A DNA stretch of 64,000 nt from Ulvibacterium sp965228935 (lineage in GTDB: Bacteria > Bacteroidota > Bacteroidia > Flavobacteriales > Flavobacteriaceae): contig NZ_OZ245846.1 in NCBI RefSeq assembly GCF_965228935.1, forward strand, positions 4,092,001-4,156,000, written 5' to 3'. Positions 34,759 to 44,346 of the stretch are shown piece by piece. The position numbers and the translations under genes were made by a program. The notes beneath the pieces were generated by a model. That model was not told where the DNA came from, searched no databases, and saw nothing but the letters and a program-made list of their open reading frames with translations. The stretch's first letter is position 1. Every line of letters begins with the position of its first letter.

Positions 34759-34858
34759 AAGACAGAAATTGTATTCCATTGATAAAAAATAACCTTTATT
34801 TTGTATCCCTAAAAGCACAAAAATTTTCGTGTCGGCGAAAATTAATATTCAACTTCTG

Positions 34859-35920
34859 ATGGAATCCATTATCACTTCTTCATACGCCGTGCATTTTAAC
34901 CAAGAGGCTTATGATGCGTTGGACAAGCACTTATCCAAAGTGCGCTATTCCAAAATTTTTATCCTTGTTGACGAGAATACCCGGGAACATTGTCTGACCC
35001 TATTTTGTAATGGGCTTGGTACGGAGTTTAATTTTGAGGTCTTGGAAATCGAATCCGGGGAAATACATAAAGACATCCAAACCTGTGTGAAAGTCTGGAA
35101 TGCTTTATCGGAATTTGATGGGGATAGAAAAAGTTTGCTCATAAATTTGGGAGGGGGAGTGCTCACGGATTTAGGCGGATTTGTAGCCTCTACCTTTAAA
35201 AGAGGTATCGATTTTATAAATGTACCCACTACCCTTTTGTCCATGGTAGATGCTTCTGTCGGCGGCAAGACCGGTGTTGATTTGGGATCCCTCAAAAACC
35301 AGATCGGGGTAATCAATCAGCCCAAAATGGTCTTGGTACTACCGGAGTTTCTAAAAACCTTGGAAGAAAGGCAAATGCAAAGCGGTTTTGCCGAGATGTT
35401 GAAGCACGGACTCATTCAGGACGCCGTCTATTGGGATACCCTAAAATCCGTTTCCGATTTCAGTACAATGGATACTTTGATCCATACTTCGGTGGTCATT
35501 AAAAACAATGTCGTCCTTCAAGACCCCACGGAACAAAACATACGAAAAATATTGAATTTTGGCCATACTTTGGGTCATGCCATCGAATCCTATTTTTTGG
35601 AGAGCGAAAAACATGAAACGCTTTTGCACGGTGAATCCATTGCCGTCGGGATGATCTTGGAAGCCTATCTTTCCTTTAAGTTGATGGGGCTCCCAAAAAA
35701 CCAACTGGAGGATATAAAGGCCGTTTTTCTCTCCAAGTACCCCAAACCGGAATTTTCGGACGAGGATATAGACCGTATTTTGAATTTATTGAAGTTTGAC
35801 AAAAAAAACGCCTACGGGACTATCAATTTTGTACTGTTAAAGCGTATTGCCGAACCGGTAGTGGATGTTAAAATACCGGACGACCTCTTCCATTCCGCTT
35901 TCTCTTACTTCAAAGAATAG
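34859..35920 (+). CDS. aroB: 3-dehydroquinate synthase
   Basis: 353 residues from the ATG at 34859; an upstream GTG frame is less likely. This second shikimate-pathway enzyme uses NAD and a divalent metal. Motifs: GGGVLTDLGGFVASTFKRGI, VPTTLLSMVDASVGGKTGVD and the metal-binding segments FAEMLKHG and NFGHTLGHAIE. Diverges from proline dehydrogenase. No other shikimate genes nearby. Confidence 0.96.
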   Translation: MESIITSSYAVHFNQEAYDALDKHLSKVRYSKIFILVDENTREHCLTLFCNGLGTEFNFEVLEIESGEIHKDIQTCVKVWNALSEFDGDRKSLLINLGGGVLTDLGGFVASTFKRGIDFINVPTTLLSMVDASVGGKTGVDLGSLKNQIGVINQPKMVLVLPEFLKTLEERQMQSGFAEMLKHGLIQDAVYWDTLKSVSDFSTMDTLIHTSVVIKNNVVLQDPTEQNIRKILNFGHTLGHAIESYFLESEKHETLLHGESIAVGMILEAYLSFKLMGLPKNQLEDIKAVFLSKYPKPEFSDEDIDRILNLLKFDKKNAYGTINFVLLKRIAEPVVDVKIPDDLFHSAFSYFKE

Positions 35921-36026
35921 GACATACATATACTAAAAAGAAGGATTGACAACTCTTCACGTTTTCCAATAAAAAAAATATATAGTTTAGGTCCTGTTTA
36001 ATGCCCAAATTAAATCTGACCTAATT

Positions 36027-36362
36027 ATGATACGAAAATTGGTTGATTACAAAAAATTGAATCACACTTTGGCTGCCTTGCTTATCGAAACGTATCCGGA
36101 TGGTTACGGGGACGATGATATCATTACCTTTAAAAATGCACATGGCGAAATTGTAGAGGCCGTTGAGTTGAGAACCCAGGACATTCTTTACTTGGTAAAG
36201 ATCAGTAAGTCTCTTTCCAGTTTCATTTCCAACTTTGAGGATACTATAGAAAAGGAGCTGGATTCAAAGTCGGAACCTGTTTTGGAGGAAGTCGATGCTC
36301 CGGAGATGGAAACTGAAATAAGTCCTGATACTGAATTGGACGACGAGAGGGATTTTGATTGA
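36027..36362 (+). CDS. Small acidic hypothetical protein
   Basis: 111 residues. The first 70 or so look like a compact folded domain (IRKLVDYKKLNHTLAALLIE, DGYGDDDIITFKNAHGEIVEAVE); the tail is strongly acidic (many Glu and Asp, ending DDERDFD). No signal peptide or membrane segment, so probably cytoplasmic. Its stop lies 3 bases from the stop of the convergent DinB gene. I do not recognise a named family. Confidence 0.65.
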   Translation: MIRKLVDYKKLNHTLAALLIETYPDGYGDDDIITFKNAHGEIVEAVELRTQDILYLVKISKSLSSFISNFEDTIEKELDSKSEPVLEEVDAPEMETEISPDTELDDERDFD

Positions 36363-36365
36363 TCC

Positions 36366-36881
36366 CTATAAGTATCGTTCCCTTAGGACATTGCGATGGT
36401 GCTTTTGATGTCCGCATATCACAAATCCCAAGGCAGCTACGCTCCAAGACATATCACTGGCCGTACCTTTTGCGCTAAGCCTTTGCCTGTCCAAACTGCT
36501 AAAAAGCGCAATTGAGGAACGCCTTACTACCCTGTACTCCTCAATAAGACTTTCCTTAGATCGTCTATCCGCCCCTGAATATTTTACATATAGATCTTGA
36601 TCAAAACCGGGTAACTCCGTTTTGTCGCCCCGTGCAAAGCGCAAGGCCCTATATTGGAAGACCCGCTCCGCATCGATTACGTGCAGCAAGACTTCGGAAA
36701 CGGTCCATTTTTGGTCTTCATAAGCATAGTGCCATTTACTATCCGGGATACTATTGATGAATTGGGGAAAGTTTTCCAATTGCCTTTGTAGAAAATCCAT
36801 CAGTTCCACCTCACCTAGGACATCTATGTAGGTTTTATAGAATACATCACTGTCCGCTAAATGTATTTCGGAGGTTTTCAT
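36366..36881 (-). CDS. DinB-family protein
   Basis: 171 residues forming a four-helix bundle with metal-binding His positions in TVSEVLLHVIDAERVFQYRAL and in VICGHQKHHRNVL. Members are putative metal-dependent hydrolases or thiol transferases; in other Bacteroidota such genes often occur singly. It is not closely similar to the DinB-like protein in the his operon. Convergent with the acidic hypothetical gene. Confidence 0.82.
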   Translation of the reverse strand: MKTSEIHLADSDVFYKTYIDVLGEVELMDFLQRQLENFPQFINSIPDSKWHYAYEDQKWTVSEVLLHVIDAERVFQYRALRFARGDKTELPGFDQDLYVKYSGADRRSKESLIEEYRVVRRSSIALFSSLDRQRLSAKGTASDMSWSVAALGFVICGHQKHHRNVLRERYL

Positions 36882-36938
36882 GGATTTTGTACTGATCCGC
36901 TATGAGCGTAGTTAATTGAAGAGAAGTCTTGAAGCTTC

Positions 36939-37418
36939 TTATAGTTCGTTGAAAATAGTATGCATCAACCGCTTTTTGTCATTGAAGCTTTCCTCCAAGG
37001 AAATCATGGTCTCGGTTCTACTGATACCATCTATATCATCGATTCTGAATATAATGTTTTTGGCATGTGTAGTATCCTTTGCGCGGATTTTACAGAAAAT
37101 ATTGAACTTACCAGTTGTGATATGGGCAATTGTAACGTTGGGTATTTGCTCCAAACGCTCGATCACAAATTTGGTCTGATGTGTTTTTTCCAAAAATATT
37201 CCAACATAGGCAATGAAGGCATAGCCCAATTGTACATAGTCCAGAGTTAGCGAAGACCCCTTGATGATACCGGCCTCTTCCATCTTTTTGACCCTAACGT
37301 GAACCGTTCCTGCAGAAATCAGAAGCTTTTTGGCGATATCCGTAAATGGTGTTCTGGTGTTGTCTATCAACATATCCAAAATCTGGTGATCTATTTCATC
37401 CAATTTTACTTTACCCAT
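36939..37418 (-). CDS. Lrp/AsnC-family transcriptional regulator
   Basis: 159 residues, normal length. N-terminal winged helix-turn-helix (about 1-60: DEIDHQILDMLIDNTRTPFTDIAKKL, VHVRVKKMEEAGII) and C-terminal RAM/AsnC ligand-binding domain (about 70-155: YAFIAYVGIFLE, VTIAHITTGKFNIFCKIRA). Such proteins respond to amino acids as octamers. A TATTTTTG box lies 17 bases upstream. The target is not apparent from context. Confidence 0.93.
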   Translation of the reverse strand: MGKVKLDEIDHQILDMLIDNTRTPFTDIAKKLLISAGTVHVRVKKMEEAGIIKGSSLTLDYVQLGYAFIAYVGIFLEKTHQTKFVIERLEQIPNVTIAHITTGKFNIFCKIRAKDTTHAKNIIFRIDDIDGISRTETMISLEESFNDKKRLMHTIFNEL

Positions 37419-37434
37419 ATCTATATATTTACGG

Positions 37435-37442
37435 CAAAAATA
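37435..37442 (-). promoter_or_regulatory. Candidate -7 box of the Lrp-family gene
   Basis: TATTTTTG on the minus strand matches TAnnTTTG, 17 bases before the ATG. Confidence 0.42.
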
Positions 37443-37529
37443 AAAAATTAAGAAATTAAACGCAGTAAAACTTATGTTTTTTTAACGAAAACGTAATAAA
37501 AGTATATTTTTTGACAAATTAATATAAAA

Positions 37530-38639
37530 CTAGCTGGTAATGTCCTCCCAAAAGGGTTGTCGTTTCAAAAGTTTTAAGTCATTGTTATTTAAACAGTTGT
37601 ATGTTTGGTGACCAAAATGATTCTTTAAGTCGCCCATCATTTCAATTTTAGGAACGAAGTGTATTTTCCCATTTTTCAACACCTCCTTATACAAAATGCC
37701 TATGCTATCTTTCCCATGGAATGATGCATCGATGGATTCGGCATTGCGGATCAAGACATCAAAAAACAACTTATTGTTTTCCGGTATGTTGAAGTAATCC
37801 GATTCATTAAATTTTCTAAATCCCTCTTCACGAATGGTATCCAAGGCCAAAAACAGGGCATAAAAAATATAGGCTCTCGTGTGCTCACGTTCATAATCAT
37901 TGGCAAAGTGCCCTGCTTCAAACAAAACCGTTGGCGTTCCCAAGGTCTGAAAGGTATCCCCAACACAATTGGCATTGTAAGTATCGTCATACCTTCCTAT
38001 TTGTCCGGGGACATAGGAATTTAAGCCATGATCAATAGCACTTATGAGTAACATACTCTTTCGTCGGGATTCCGTAATGCTCCGTTGCTCGTCACTGGCC
38101 GGTGCAAGAAAAGAAACCGTAGCTGGTTTTGGGGTGTTGCCCACGTTAAATATGGTACGCTGATCATGGAGATTCAGACAATAATGGGGTCGAAAATCTT
38201 CATATACCATCCGAAGCGATCTACTCTCAGGTTGCGTGAGCCTTTTGGCATCCCTATTAAGATCAACCCTATTGGCATTGACACGGGTATAGACTTGGGC
38301 GCCATCCGGATTAAGCATCGGAATAATCTTTAAGGTACATTCATCTAAAATTCTAAAAGCTTCTACTTCTTCAGAACCTAAAAAACTTACGAGATCTAAA
38401 ACCGCTTTGGTCGTGGTAGACTCGTTACCATGCATTTGGGACCACATCAATATCCTTTGCTTGCCCGAACCCAAAGTGATACTTTCAATAGAACGCCCTT
38501 CAACGGACCATCCTACAGTATCCACCTGAAATGGTTCGGACATCCTATTTAGAAACCCTGCTATTTGATCATGGGTCACATAGCGTCCTAGGATGTTCTT
38601 TTCCTTGATTTTCGGATAATATAGGTTCTGAAAATGCAT
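37530..38639 (-). CDS. M14-family zinc carboxypeptidase
   Basis: 369 residues without a signal peptide, so probably cytoplasmic. Zinc ligands are the His and Glu in SQMHGNEST and the His in CLNLHDQRT; the catalytic Glu is likely that in VLFEAGHFAND. The substrate-carboxylate Arg region NANRVDLNRDA is also present. Such proteins may process murein peptides or modified protein tails; the substrate is unknown. It has its own promoter-like box upstream, divergent from the XRE-type gene. Confidence 0.88.
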   Translation of the reverse strand: MHFQNLYYPKIKEKNILGRYVTHDQIAGFLNRMSEPFQVDTVGWSVEGRSIESITLGSGKQRILMWSQMHGNESTTTKAVLDLVSFLGSEEVEAFRILDECTLKIIPMLNPDGAQVYTRVNANRVDLNRDAKRLTQPESRSLRMVYEDFRPHYCLNLHDQRTIFNVGNTPKPATVSFLAPASDEQRSITESRRKSMLLISAIDHGLNSYVPGQIGRYDDTYNANCVGDTFQTLGTPTVLFEAGHFANDYEREHTRAYIFYALFLALDTIREEGFRKFNESDYFNIPENNKLFFDVLIRNAESIDASFHGKDSIGILYKEVLKNGKIHFVPKIEMMGDLKNHFGHQTYNCLNNNDLKLLKRQPFWEDITS

Positions 38640-38659
38640 AGGGCCTACTTGCTACGCTA

Positions 38660-38686
38660 CAAAGGTAACACCATTGGTAGTTACAA
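38660..38686 (-). promoter_or_regulatory. Candidate promoter of the M14 peptidase gene
   Basis: On the minus strand TTG (38686-38684), a 16-base spacer and TACCTTTG (38667-38660) fit the Bacteroidota TTTG / TAnnTTTG pattern, 20 bases before the ATG at 38639. Confidence 0.5.
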
Positions 38687-38735
38687 TTGTATTCATATAT
38701 GTTACATTATTATACATTTTATTTCCAATGATTTG

Positions 38736-38743
38736 TACATTTG
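38736..38743 (+). promoter_or_regulatory. TACATTTG box in the M14 / XRE gap
   Basis: Exact TAnnTTTG match on the plus strand, 164 bases before the XRE-type ATG at 38908. It could be that gene's promoter with a long leader. The surrounding sequence is very AT-rich, so chance occurrence is possible. Confidence 0.3.
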
Positions 38744-38907
38744 TATACAGATTTGTGGCATGGTTTAGGTTTTTTATTTAACTATTTGTTTATCAATATT
38801 TTAAATTGTTTTACCTAAACATTAAGTAATTATTTTTTAAGTAAATACAACCGCTTTTACTTCTATTTTACTTTGATGGCTGCGCTAGAGTGCTAAAATT
38901 GATCACA

Positions 38908-39273
38908 ATGGTAAATCAGGAGGATTTTACAAAACGGCTGAGGAAGTTGCTACGCTATTACGATCTTTCCGCTTCCGCGTTTGCGGACAGGATCGGTGTG
39001 CAGCGGTCCAGTATTTCCCATTTGCTCACGGGACGCAATAAGCCAAGTCTCGAATTTGTACTTAAAGTTGTTGACACTTTCCCCGAAGTGGATTTATATT
39101 GGCTTGTTAAGGGAAAGGGAAATTTTCCCTTGATGTCCGCGGAAAAAGATGTCCATACCCCATCACCTATCGTAAAAGCGCAAAATGTAAAAATCGATGG
39201 TAATCTTAAATCCGTTGACAAAATCATTATTCTTTATTCCAATGGAAGTTTCAAAATCTATAACGCAGACTAG
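38908..39273 (+). CDS. XRE-family helix-turn-helix protein
   Basis: 121 residues from the ATG at 38908; a GTG six codons earlier is less likely. The XRE domain (about 1-70) is clear: DLSASAFADRIGVQRSSISH and LLTGRNKPSLEFVLKVVDTF, then YWLVKGKGNFP. The C-terminal part is short and may form a beta segment (DKIIILYSNGSFKIYNAD). It resembles the protein at 28624 in domain layout. No phage genes nearby; probably a chromosomal regulator. Confidence 0.85.
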   Translation: MVNQEDFTKRLRKLLRYYDLSASAFADRIGVQRSSISHLLTGRNKPSLEFVLKVVDTFPEVDLYWLVKGKGNFPLMSAEKDVHTPSPIVKAQNVKIDGNLKSVDKIIILYSNGSFKIYNAD

Positions 39274-39298
39274 TCATTAATTTGCTTATTTTGTGTTC

Positions 39299-39676
39299 AT
39301 GTTCAAGAATCCAATACTCGCCTTGATCGGTATTTTTATGATGGCATCCTGTTACGGGCCCCAAAGGGATTGTTCACGCTTTAAGGAAGGGAGCTTTTCC
39401 TTTACCGCTCGTATTGATGGGAAGGAGGTCACCACCACTTTTGTCCGCAATGATTCCATTGAAATCGACTACTTCGCGGGAAAAATCGATACCTCATCCG
39501 TCCGCTGGATAAATGATTGCGAATACATTGTAAAGAAGATAAATCCAAAGAACAAATCCGAGGAGAAGTCCATACATATGAAAATATTGTCGACTACGGA
39601 TGATTCCTATACATTTGAGTATGGTATAGTCGGCCAAAGCCAAAAGTCTAGAGGAACAGCTATAAAAACCAACTGA
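39299..39676 (+). CDS. Small conserved lipoprotein
   Basis: 125 residues from the ATG at 39299. A lipoprotein signal with MMASC places the lipidated Cys at residue 18. The mature part is beta-rich with FKEGSFSFTARIDGKEVTTT, IDTSSVRWINDCEYIVKKIN and TAIKTN. Proteins of this type are sometimes mislabelled topoisomerase IV in databases, probably because of nearby parC/parE; nothing in the sequence supports that. It ends 2 bases before the TerC gene. Confidence 0.75.
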   Translation: MFKNPILALIGIFMMASCYGPQRDCSRFKEGSFSFTARIDGKEVTTTFVRNDSIEIDYFAGKIDTSSVRWINDCEYIVKKINPKNKSEEKSIHMKILSTTDDSYTFEYGIVGQSQKSRGTAIKTN

Positions 39677-39678
39677 AT

Positions 39679-40491
39679 ATGTTTGAATTTTTTGCAAGCC
39701 CGGATGCCTGGGTAGCCTTGTTGACCTTAACATTTTTGGAAATCGTGCTTGGGATAGATAACATTGTGTTCATATCCATAGTGGCCAATAAGCTCCCCCA
39801 AAACCAACGTAAAAAGGCTACCAATATAGGCTTGCTCCTGGCCATGGTACAGCGAATAATCCTGTTGTTCGCCGTTTCATTTTTAATAGGTCTAAAAAAC
39901 CCTTTTTATTATATAAATACCTCTTGGCTCACCACAGGAATAAGTGGTCAGGCGCTGATTCTGTTTTTTGGGGGATTGTTTCTGCTTTATAAAAGTACTT
40001 CGGAAATTCACGAAAAGGTTGAGTTGCCTTCGCACGACAAGGACGAATTGGATGCAAAGAAAATCACCAGCTTTTCAAACGCCATAGTTCAGATAGTGCT
40101 TATTGATTTCATCTTTTCCATAGATTCCATTCTTACGGCCGTGGGTATGACCAATGGAATAGGAGATAGTCCTATGGACGCCTTAATGGTAATGATCATT
40201 GCCGTTGTCATTTCCATCATCATTATGATGGTCTTTGCCAATCCCATCCGGGTCTTCATCAACAAGCATCCTTCCATGCAACTTTTAGCGCTCTCTTTTC
40301 TAATACTTATTGGATTTATGTTGATTGCCGAAGCGGCACATTTAAGTCATACCCGGATTTTTGACCAAGAAGTTGGGGCCATTCCAAAAGGATATCTGTA
40401 CTTTGCCATCGCCTTTTCCCTGCTCATAGAATTTTTAAATATGAAGTTGCGAAAAAAAGAAGAAGCTTTGGAAAGTCGTCAAAGTGATTAA
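39679..40491 (+). CDS. TerC-family integral membrane protein
   Basis: 270 residues with about seven or eight transmembrane helices. Family motifs: FLEIVLGIDNIVFISI with the conserved acidic residues, and IVLIDFIFSIDSILTAVGM. TerC proteins are linked to metal (for example manganese) export or tellurium resistance. It follows the lipoprotein gene by 2 bases and converges on the hydroxylase gene. Confidence 0.92.
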   Translation: MFEFFASPDAWVALLTLTFLEIVLGIDNIVFISIVANKLPQNQRKKATNIGLLLAMVQRIILLFAVSFLIGLKNPFYYINTSWLTTGISGQALILFFGGLFLLYKSTSEIHEKVELPSHDKDELDAKKITSFSNAIVQIVLIDFIFSIDSILTAVGMTNGIGDSPMDALMVMIIAVVISIIIMMVFANPIRVFINKHPSMQLLALSFLILIGFMLIAEAAHLSHTRIFDQEVGAIPKGYLYFAIAFSLLIEFLNMKLRKKEEALESRQSD

Positions 40492-40514
40492 TATACTCCT
40501 TGGCCGATAATGGA

Positions 40515-41471
40515 TCAATTGGGTCTACTAAAGGCCAATTTTGGATTTACCTTTTTCTGCTCTTCAAAAAGGCGTTGCTGTTGGCGCACGGTCAATGTAC
40601 TCCCATCATGGCTCCAACCAGGAGGTCCAAAAATATACATCAACTTATGGGAAAGTTTTTTCGATTTTTTAAGATCCCTCCAAATATCCTTATACTCATG
40701 GGTAAGAATGACCATGGGATTATAGGACTCAGGTGAATGGATTACCCCATATTTTACATCGATGTCATCGTCCAATTCCTTCCAGGTTCCGAACAGCTTG
40801 TCAAATATATTTAAGAAGCCTCCATGATTTTTGTCCAAGTATTCAACGTTCTGTGCGTGATGAACCTGATGCATGGTATGGGTGTTGAAAATCTTCTCGA
40901 TCCAGCCCATTTTCGGCACATATACGGAGTGCAATTGAAATTGCCATAATGCCTCTATACCCAAACATACCATCACCATTTCCGGTGGAAAGCCAATGGC
41001 AGGCATCCACATATAAAACAAGGGTTTGTAAACTATGGTAAACCAACCGTTTCGAACGGCCGTTCCAAGGTTAAAATTATCCGAAGAGTGATGCACGATA
41101 TGCGCGGCCCAAAGTACCCTAACCTCATGGTTGGCCCTGTGAAACCAGTAATAGGTAAAATCGTCCGCCAATTGGCAGAGCAACCAAACATACCAGGCAT
41201 AGCCAAAAGATGCATACCCCATGATGTTGGTCCGAACCCCATTGACTTCGGGATTAAAAAATTCATACGTATATTCAAACAATACAATGGCAAATATAAC
41301 TTTGAACAGAGGGCCCAAAATTGCCGATCCCACACCCATAAAACCACTAGCGAACAAATCTTTCCAATCGTATAGATCATCGTCCCCATGGGTCTTGCTA
41401 TATGTTAATTCCAGTAAAATAAAAGCTATAAAACAGGGTACGCCGTACACCAGGGGGTTGGTAAAATCCAT
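40515..41471 (-). CDS. Sterol desaturase / fatty acid hydroxylase family membrane enzyme
   Basis: 318 residues with several transmembrane helices. The di-iron histidine boxes are present: HRANHE, HIVHHSSDNFN and HQVHHAQN, with a further His-containing segment later. The family inserts a hydroxyl group into or desaturates a lipid; in flavobacteria it may act on ornithine lipids or carotenoids, but the substrate is not indicated here. Convergent with TerC. Confidence 0.9.
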   Translation of the reverse strand: MDFTNPLVYGVPCFIAFILLELTYSKTHGDDDLYDWKDLFASGFMGVGSAILGPLFKVIFAIVLFEYTYEFFNPEVNGVRTNIMGYASFGYAWYVWLLCQLADDFTYYWFHRANHEVRVLWAAHIVHHSSDNFNLGTAVRNGWFTIVYKPLFYMWMPAIGFPPEMVMVCLGIEALWQFQLHSVYVPKMGWIEKIFNTHTMHQVHHAQNVEYLDKNHGGFLNIFDKLFGTWKELDDDIDVKYGVIHSPESYNPMVILTHEYKDIWRDLKKSKKLSHKLMYIFGPPGWSHDGSTLTVRQQQRLFEEQKKVNPKLAFSRPN

Positions 41472-41668
41472 CTAACAATCAGTTTGGTCTAAATATAAGG
41501 CTATTAGTTTCAAAAAAACAAAATGTTCACCCTTTATAAGCTTCTGGAAGATAATTTCTTACTTTACTTAAACATATATCCGTAATTATCCAAGTCTCCG
41601 TACCTGTATTGCCATAATTGCATGTCCGGAAGATGGATTCCATTGAAGTCTATATCTGGATATATGCT

Positions 41669-44320
41669 TTAAAAAAGGGTAGTTTGCTCATTATCACCCT
41701 TCCCCTGATCCTCATCTCCATTTGGATTTAATTTGTCCCCTGTTGTTCCCGAAGCTACATTTTCCTCGTCCACCACCTCTATATCCAGGGTATCCTTAGG
41801 TTTGGGCGGTTCATAGGGCAATGGGTCCAAAGCATTGATTTCAAGCACTTTCTCCTTGGTCAGTTGGTTGCCCATTGCAGTAATCCCTTTTACGGATATG
41901 AATTCCTCCAAATTAATTTCTAGATTATCCCTTCGATCCTGCCCCCGTTTCTTGGAGAAAACTATTTCTGCCCTGGGACGATAATCCGTGAAGATTTTTT
42001 CCAAGTAAGATTTGGCATGGTCCGTAATGATAATTTCTTCCCTATCCGGGTTGTCAACTAAAAATCGCTTTACGTAGAATAGCTCCTTCTCGCCTTCCCA
42101 GTGGATTGCGGAAAGTGGTTTGTTGGGATCCCATTTCTCCAAGACGATCATATCATCATCAAAACGGAGCGTAAGCTCGGGGATTACCGTTTTTACCAGA
42201 CCATTTTGATTTACCAATAGCAAGCGATCCTCCCCGGTAAATTCCCCTAGGAATTCTCCGCGCTCATCCATATTCAAACGCTGTACGGTTTCATCGAACC
42301 AGAGTTTACGGGGCTTTAGGGTAGATAGTCCTTTTTCCTTAAGCTCTATGCGTTTTACCGAGTATTTTGTTACGATGTTTCCCTTGGAGGCCCTGCCCTT
42401 GATCAACACATCGGCAAAATCCATATCCCATTTCAATTTTTTGATACTTCCGACCTGCCTTAGGTTTACGGTTACCACTTCGGCTTCGCCATTCGGATTA
42501 GCGGAAAAATAGGATACGTCGGTACCGGCCTTGCCACTGGTCAGATCATAGGCCTTGTCCCTCGTAATACTGGTTACGGCGAAACGTTTTATGTACGTGG
42601 CACCTCCCCTGCCATCTTTATAGATCATATTATAGATGGTACGTTTATCCTTTTTCTTGAATACGGCAACATGGATAATGTTCTTGCCTACAAAGGTTTT
42701 GGCATCCACTTTGGTCACCATCATTTTCCCGTCCTTGGTGAAAACGATAATATCATCTATATCGCTACAATCCGTAACATATTCATCACGGCGAAGCGAA
42801 GTACCGACAAAACCCTCTTCCCGGTTTACGTAGAGTTTGGTATTGCGTATGACCACCTTGGTCGCCTCGATATCATCAAAAACCCGGATTTCCGATTTCC
42901 GCTCGCGTCCCTTTCCGTATTTGGATTTCAAATCCTTGAAATAATCGATCGCAAAATCGACCAAATTGTCCAGATGATGCTGGGTCTGGGCAATTTTTTC
43001 TTCCAGGCTTTCCAAATGTTGTTGGGCCTTATCCAAATCGAACTTGGAAATACGTTTTATTCGAATTTCGGTCAACCGTACGATATCCTCTTCGGTGACC
43101 GTTCTTTTTAAATGTGTGATATGGGGTTTCAACCCTTTGTCTATGGCGGCTATCACCCCCTCCCAGGTTTCCTCTTCCTCGATATCCCTATAGATACGGT
43201 TTTCAATAAAGATGCGTTCCAACGAGGCAAAATGCCATTGCTCTTGAAGTTCGGAAAGCTGAATTTCGAGTTCTTGCTTCAACAATTCAACGGTTGCATC
43301 CGTAGAACGTCTCAACATTTCGGTAATCCCAATAAACAAAGGTTTATTGTCCTCGATGATACAGGCCAAAGGGGAAATGGACGATTCACATGAGGTAAAT
43401 GCATAGAGGGCGTCAATGGTCTTGTCCGGAGAGATGCCGCTAGGCAAATGCACCAGAATTTCAACTTCGGCCGCCGTATTGTCCTCTATCTTTTTGATTT
43501 TTATTTTTCCCTTATCATTTGCCTTGAGAATGGAGTCGATCAAAGAGGAGGTATTGGTGCCAAAAGGAATTTCGTTAATGACCAAGGTGTTTTTGTCCTT
43601 TTGGGAAATTTTGGCCCGGACACGTATTTTACCTCCCCGCAGGCCATCATTGTAATTGCCCACGTCAATAATACCGGCGGTAGGAAAATCGGGAAACAAC
43701 TTAAAACGCTGTCCTTTCAAATGCTTTATGGAAGCGTCGATAAGCTCATTGAAATTATGGGGGAGTATCTTGGTGGAAAGACCAACGGCAATACCTTCGG
43801 CCCCTTGGGCCAATAATAACGGAAACTTTACGGGTAAGTTGACGGGTTCCTTTTTTCTGCCATCATAGGAAAGCTGCCATTCGGTAATCTTAGGGCTAAA
43901 TACGACCTCCAGCGCAAATTTGGAAAGCCGGGCCTCGATGTACCTGGAAGCGGCGGCACTGTCCCCGGTTAGGATATTTCCCCAGTTTCCCTGGGTATCG
44001 ATCAACAGATCTTTCTGACCGATCTGTACCATGGCATCGGCAATACTGGCATCCCCATGAGGGTGGTATTGCATGGTATGGCCCACCACATTGGCCACCT
44101 TGTTGTAGCGACCGTCATCCAGCTCCTTTAAAGCGTGCATAATACGGCGCTGAACAGGTTTAAATCCGTCCTCTATGGCAGGTACGGCCCGTTCCAGAAT
44201 AACGTAGGAAGCATAGTCCAGAAACCAATCCTTATACATGCCCGTAACCCGGGTAAGGGTATCCTGGGAGCTATCCGGGCTTTGTTCATGTGCCTCGTTC
44301 ACTTCTTCATTCTCTTCCAT
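41669..44320 (-). CDS. parC: DNA topoisomerase IV subunit A
   Basis: 883 residues. The winged-helix region with the catalytic Tyr127 in AAASRYIEARLSKFA, the QRR motif (FKPVQRRIMHAL) and the coiled-coil tower are intact. A C-terminal beta-pinwheel follows, then an acidic low-complexity tail (about 825-883) ending near the stop. Topoisomerase IV decatenates replicated chromosomes. It follows parE by 26 bases. Confidence 0.95.
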   Translation of the reverse strand: MEENEEVNEAHEQSPDSSQDTLTRVTGMYKDWFLDYASYVILERAVPAIEDGFKPVQRRIMHALKELDDGRYNKVANVVGHTMQYHPHGDASIADAMVQIGQKDLLIDTQGNWGNILTGDSAAASRYIEARLSKFALEVVFSPKITEWQLSYDGRKKEPVNLPVKFPLLLAQGAEGIAVGLSTKILPHNFNELIDASIKHLKGQRFKLFPDFPTAGIIDVGNYNDGLRGGKIRVRAKISQKDKNTLVINEIPFGTNTSSLIDSILKANDKGKIKIKKIEDNTAAEVEILVHLPSGISPDKTIDALYAFTSCESSISPLACIIEDNKPLFIGITEMLRRSTDATVELLKQELEIQLSELQEQWHFASLERIFIENRIYRDIEEEETWEGVIAAIDKGLKPHITHLKRTVTEEDIVRLTEIRIKRISKFDLDKAQQHLESLEEKIAQTQHHLDNLVDFAIDYFKDLKSKYGKGRERKSEIRVFDDIEATKVVIRNTKLYVNREEGFVGTSLRRDEYVTDCSDIDDIIVFTKDGKMMVTKVDAKTFVGKNIIHVAVFKKKDKRTIYNMIYKDGRGGATYIKRFAVTSITRDKAYDLTSGKAGTDVSYFSANPNGEAEVVTVNLRQVGSIKKLKWDMDFADVLIKGRASKGNIVTKYSVKRIELKEKGLSTLKPRKLWFDETVQRLNMDERGEFLGEFTGEDRLLLVNQNGLVKTVIPELTLRFDDDMIVLEKWDPNKPLSAIHWEGEKELFYVKRFLVDNPDREEIIITDHAKSYLEKIFTDYRPRAEIVFSKKRGQDRRDNLEINLEEFISVKGITAMGNQLTKEKVLEINALDPLPYEPPKPKDTLDIEVVDEENVASGTTGDKLNPNGDEDQGKGDNEQTTLF

Positions 44321-44346
44321 TCAGAACAGATACGTATAATTTTGTT

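Noticed and set aside
41572..41668. About 30 in-frame codons after the parC stop reading as a plausible peptide tail
   Set aside because: No start codon or known pattern; parC already ends with a normal acidic tail, so this is probably chance.
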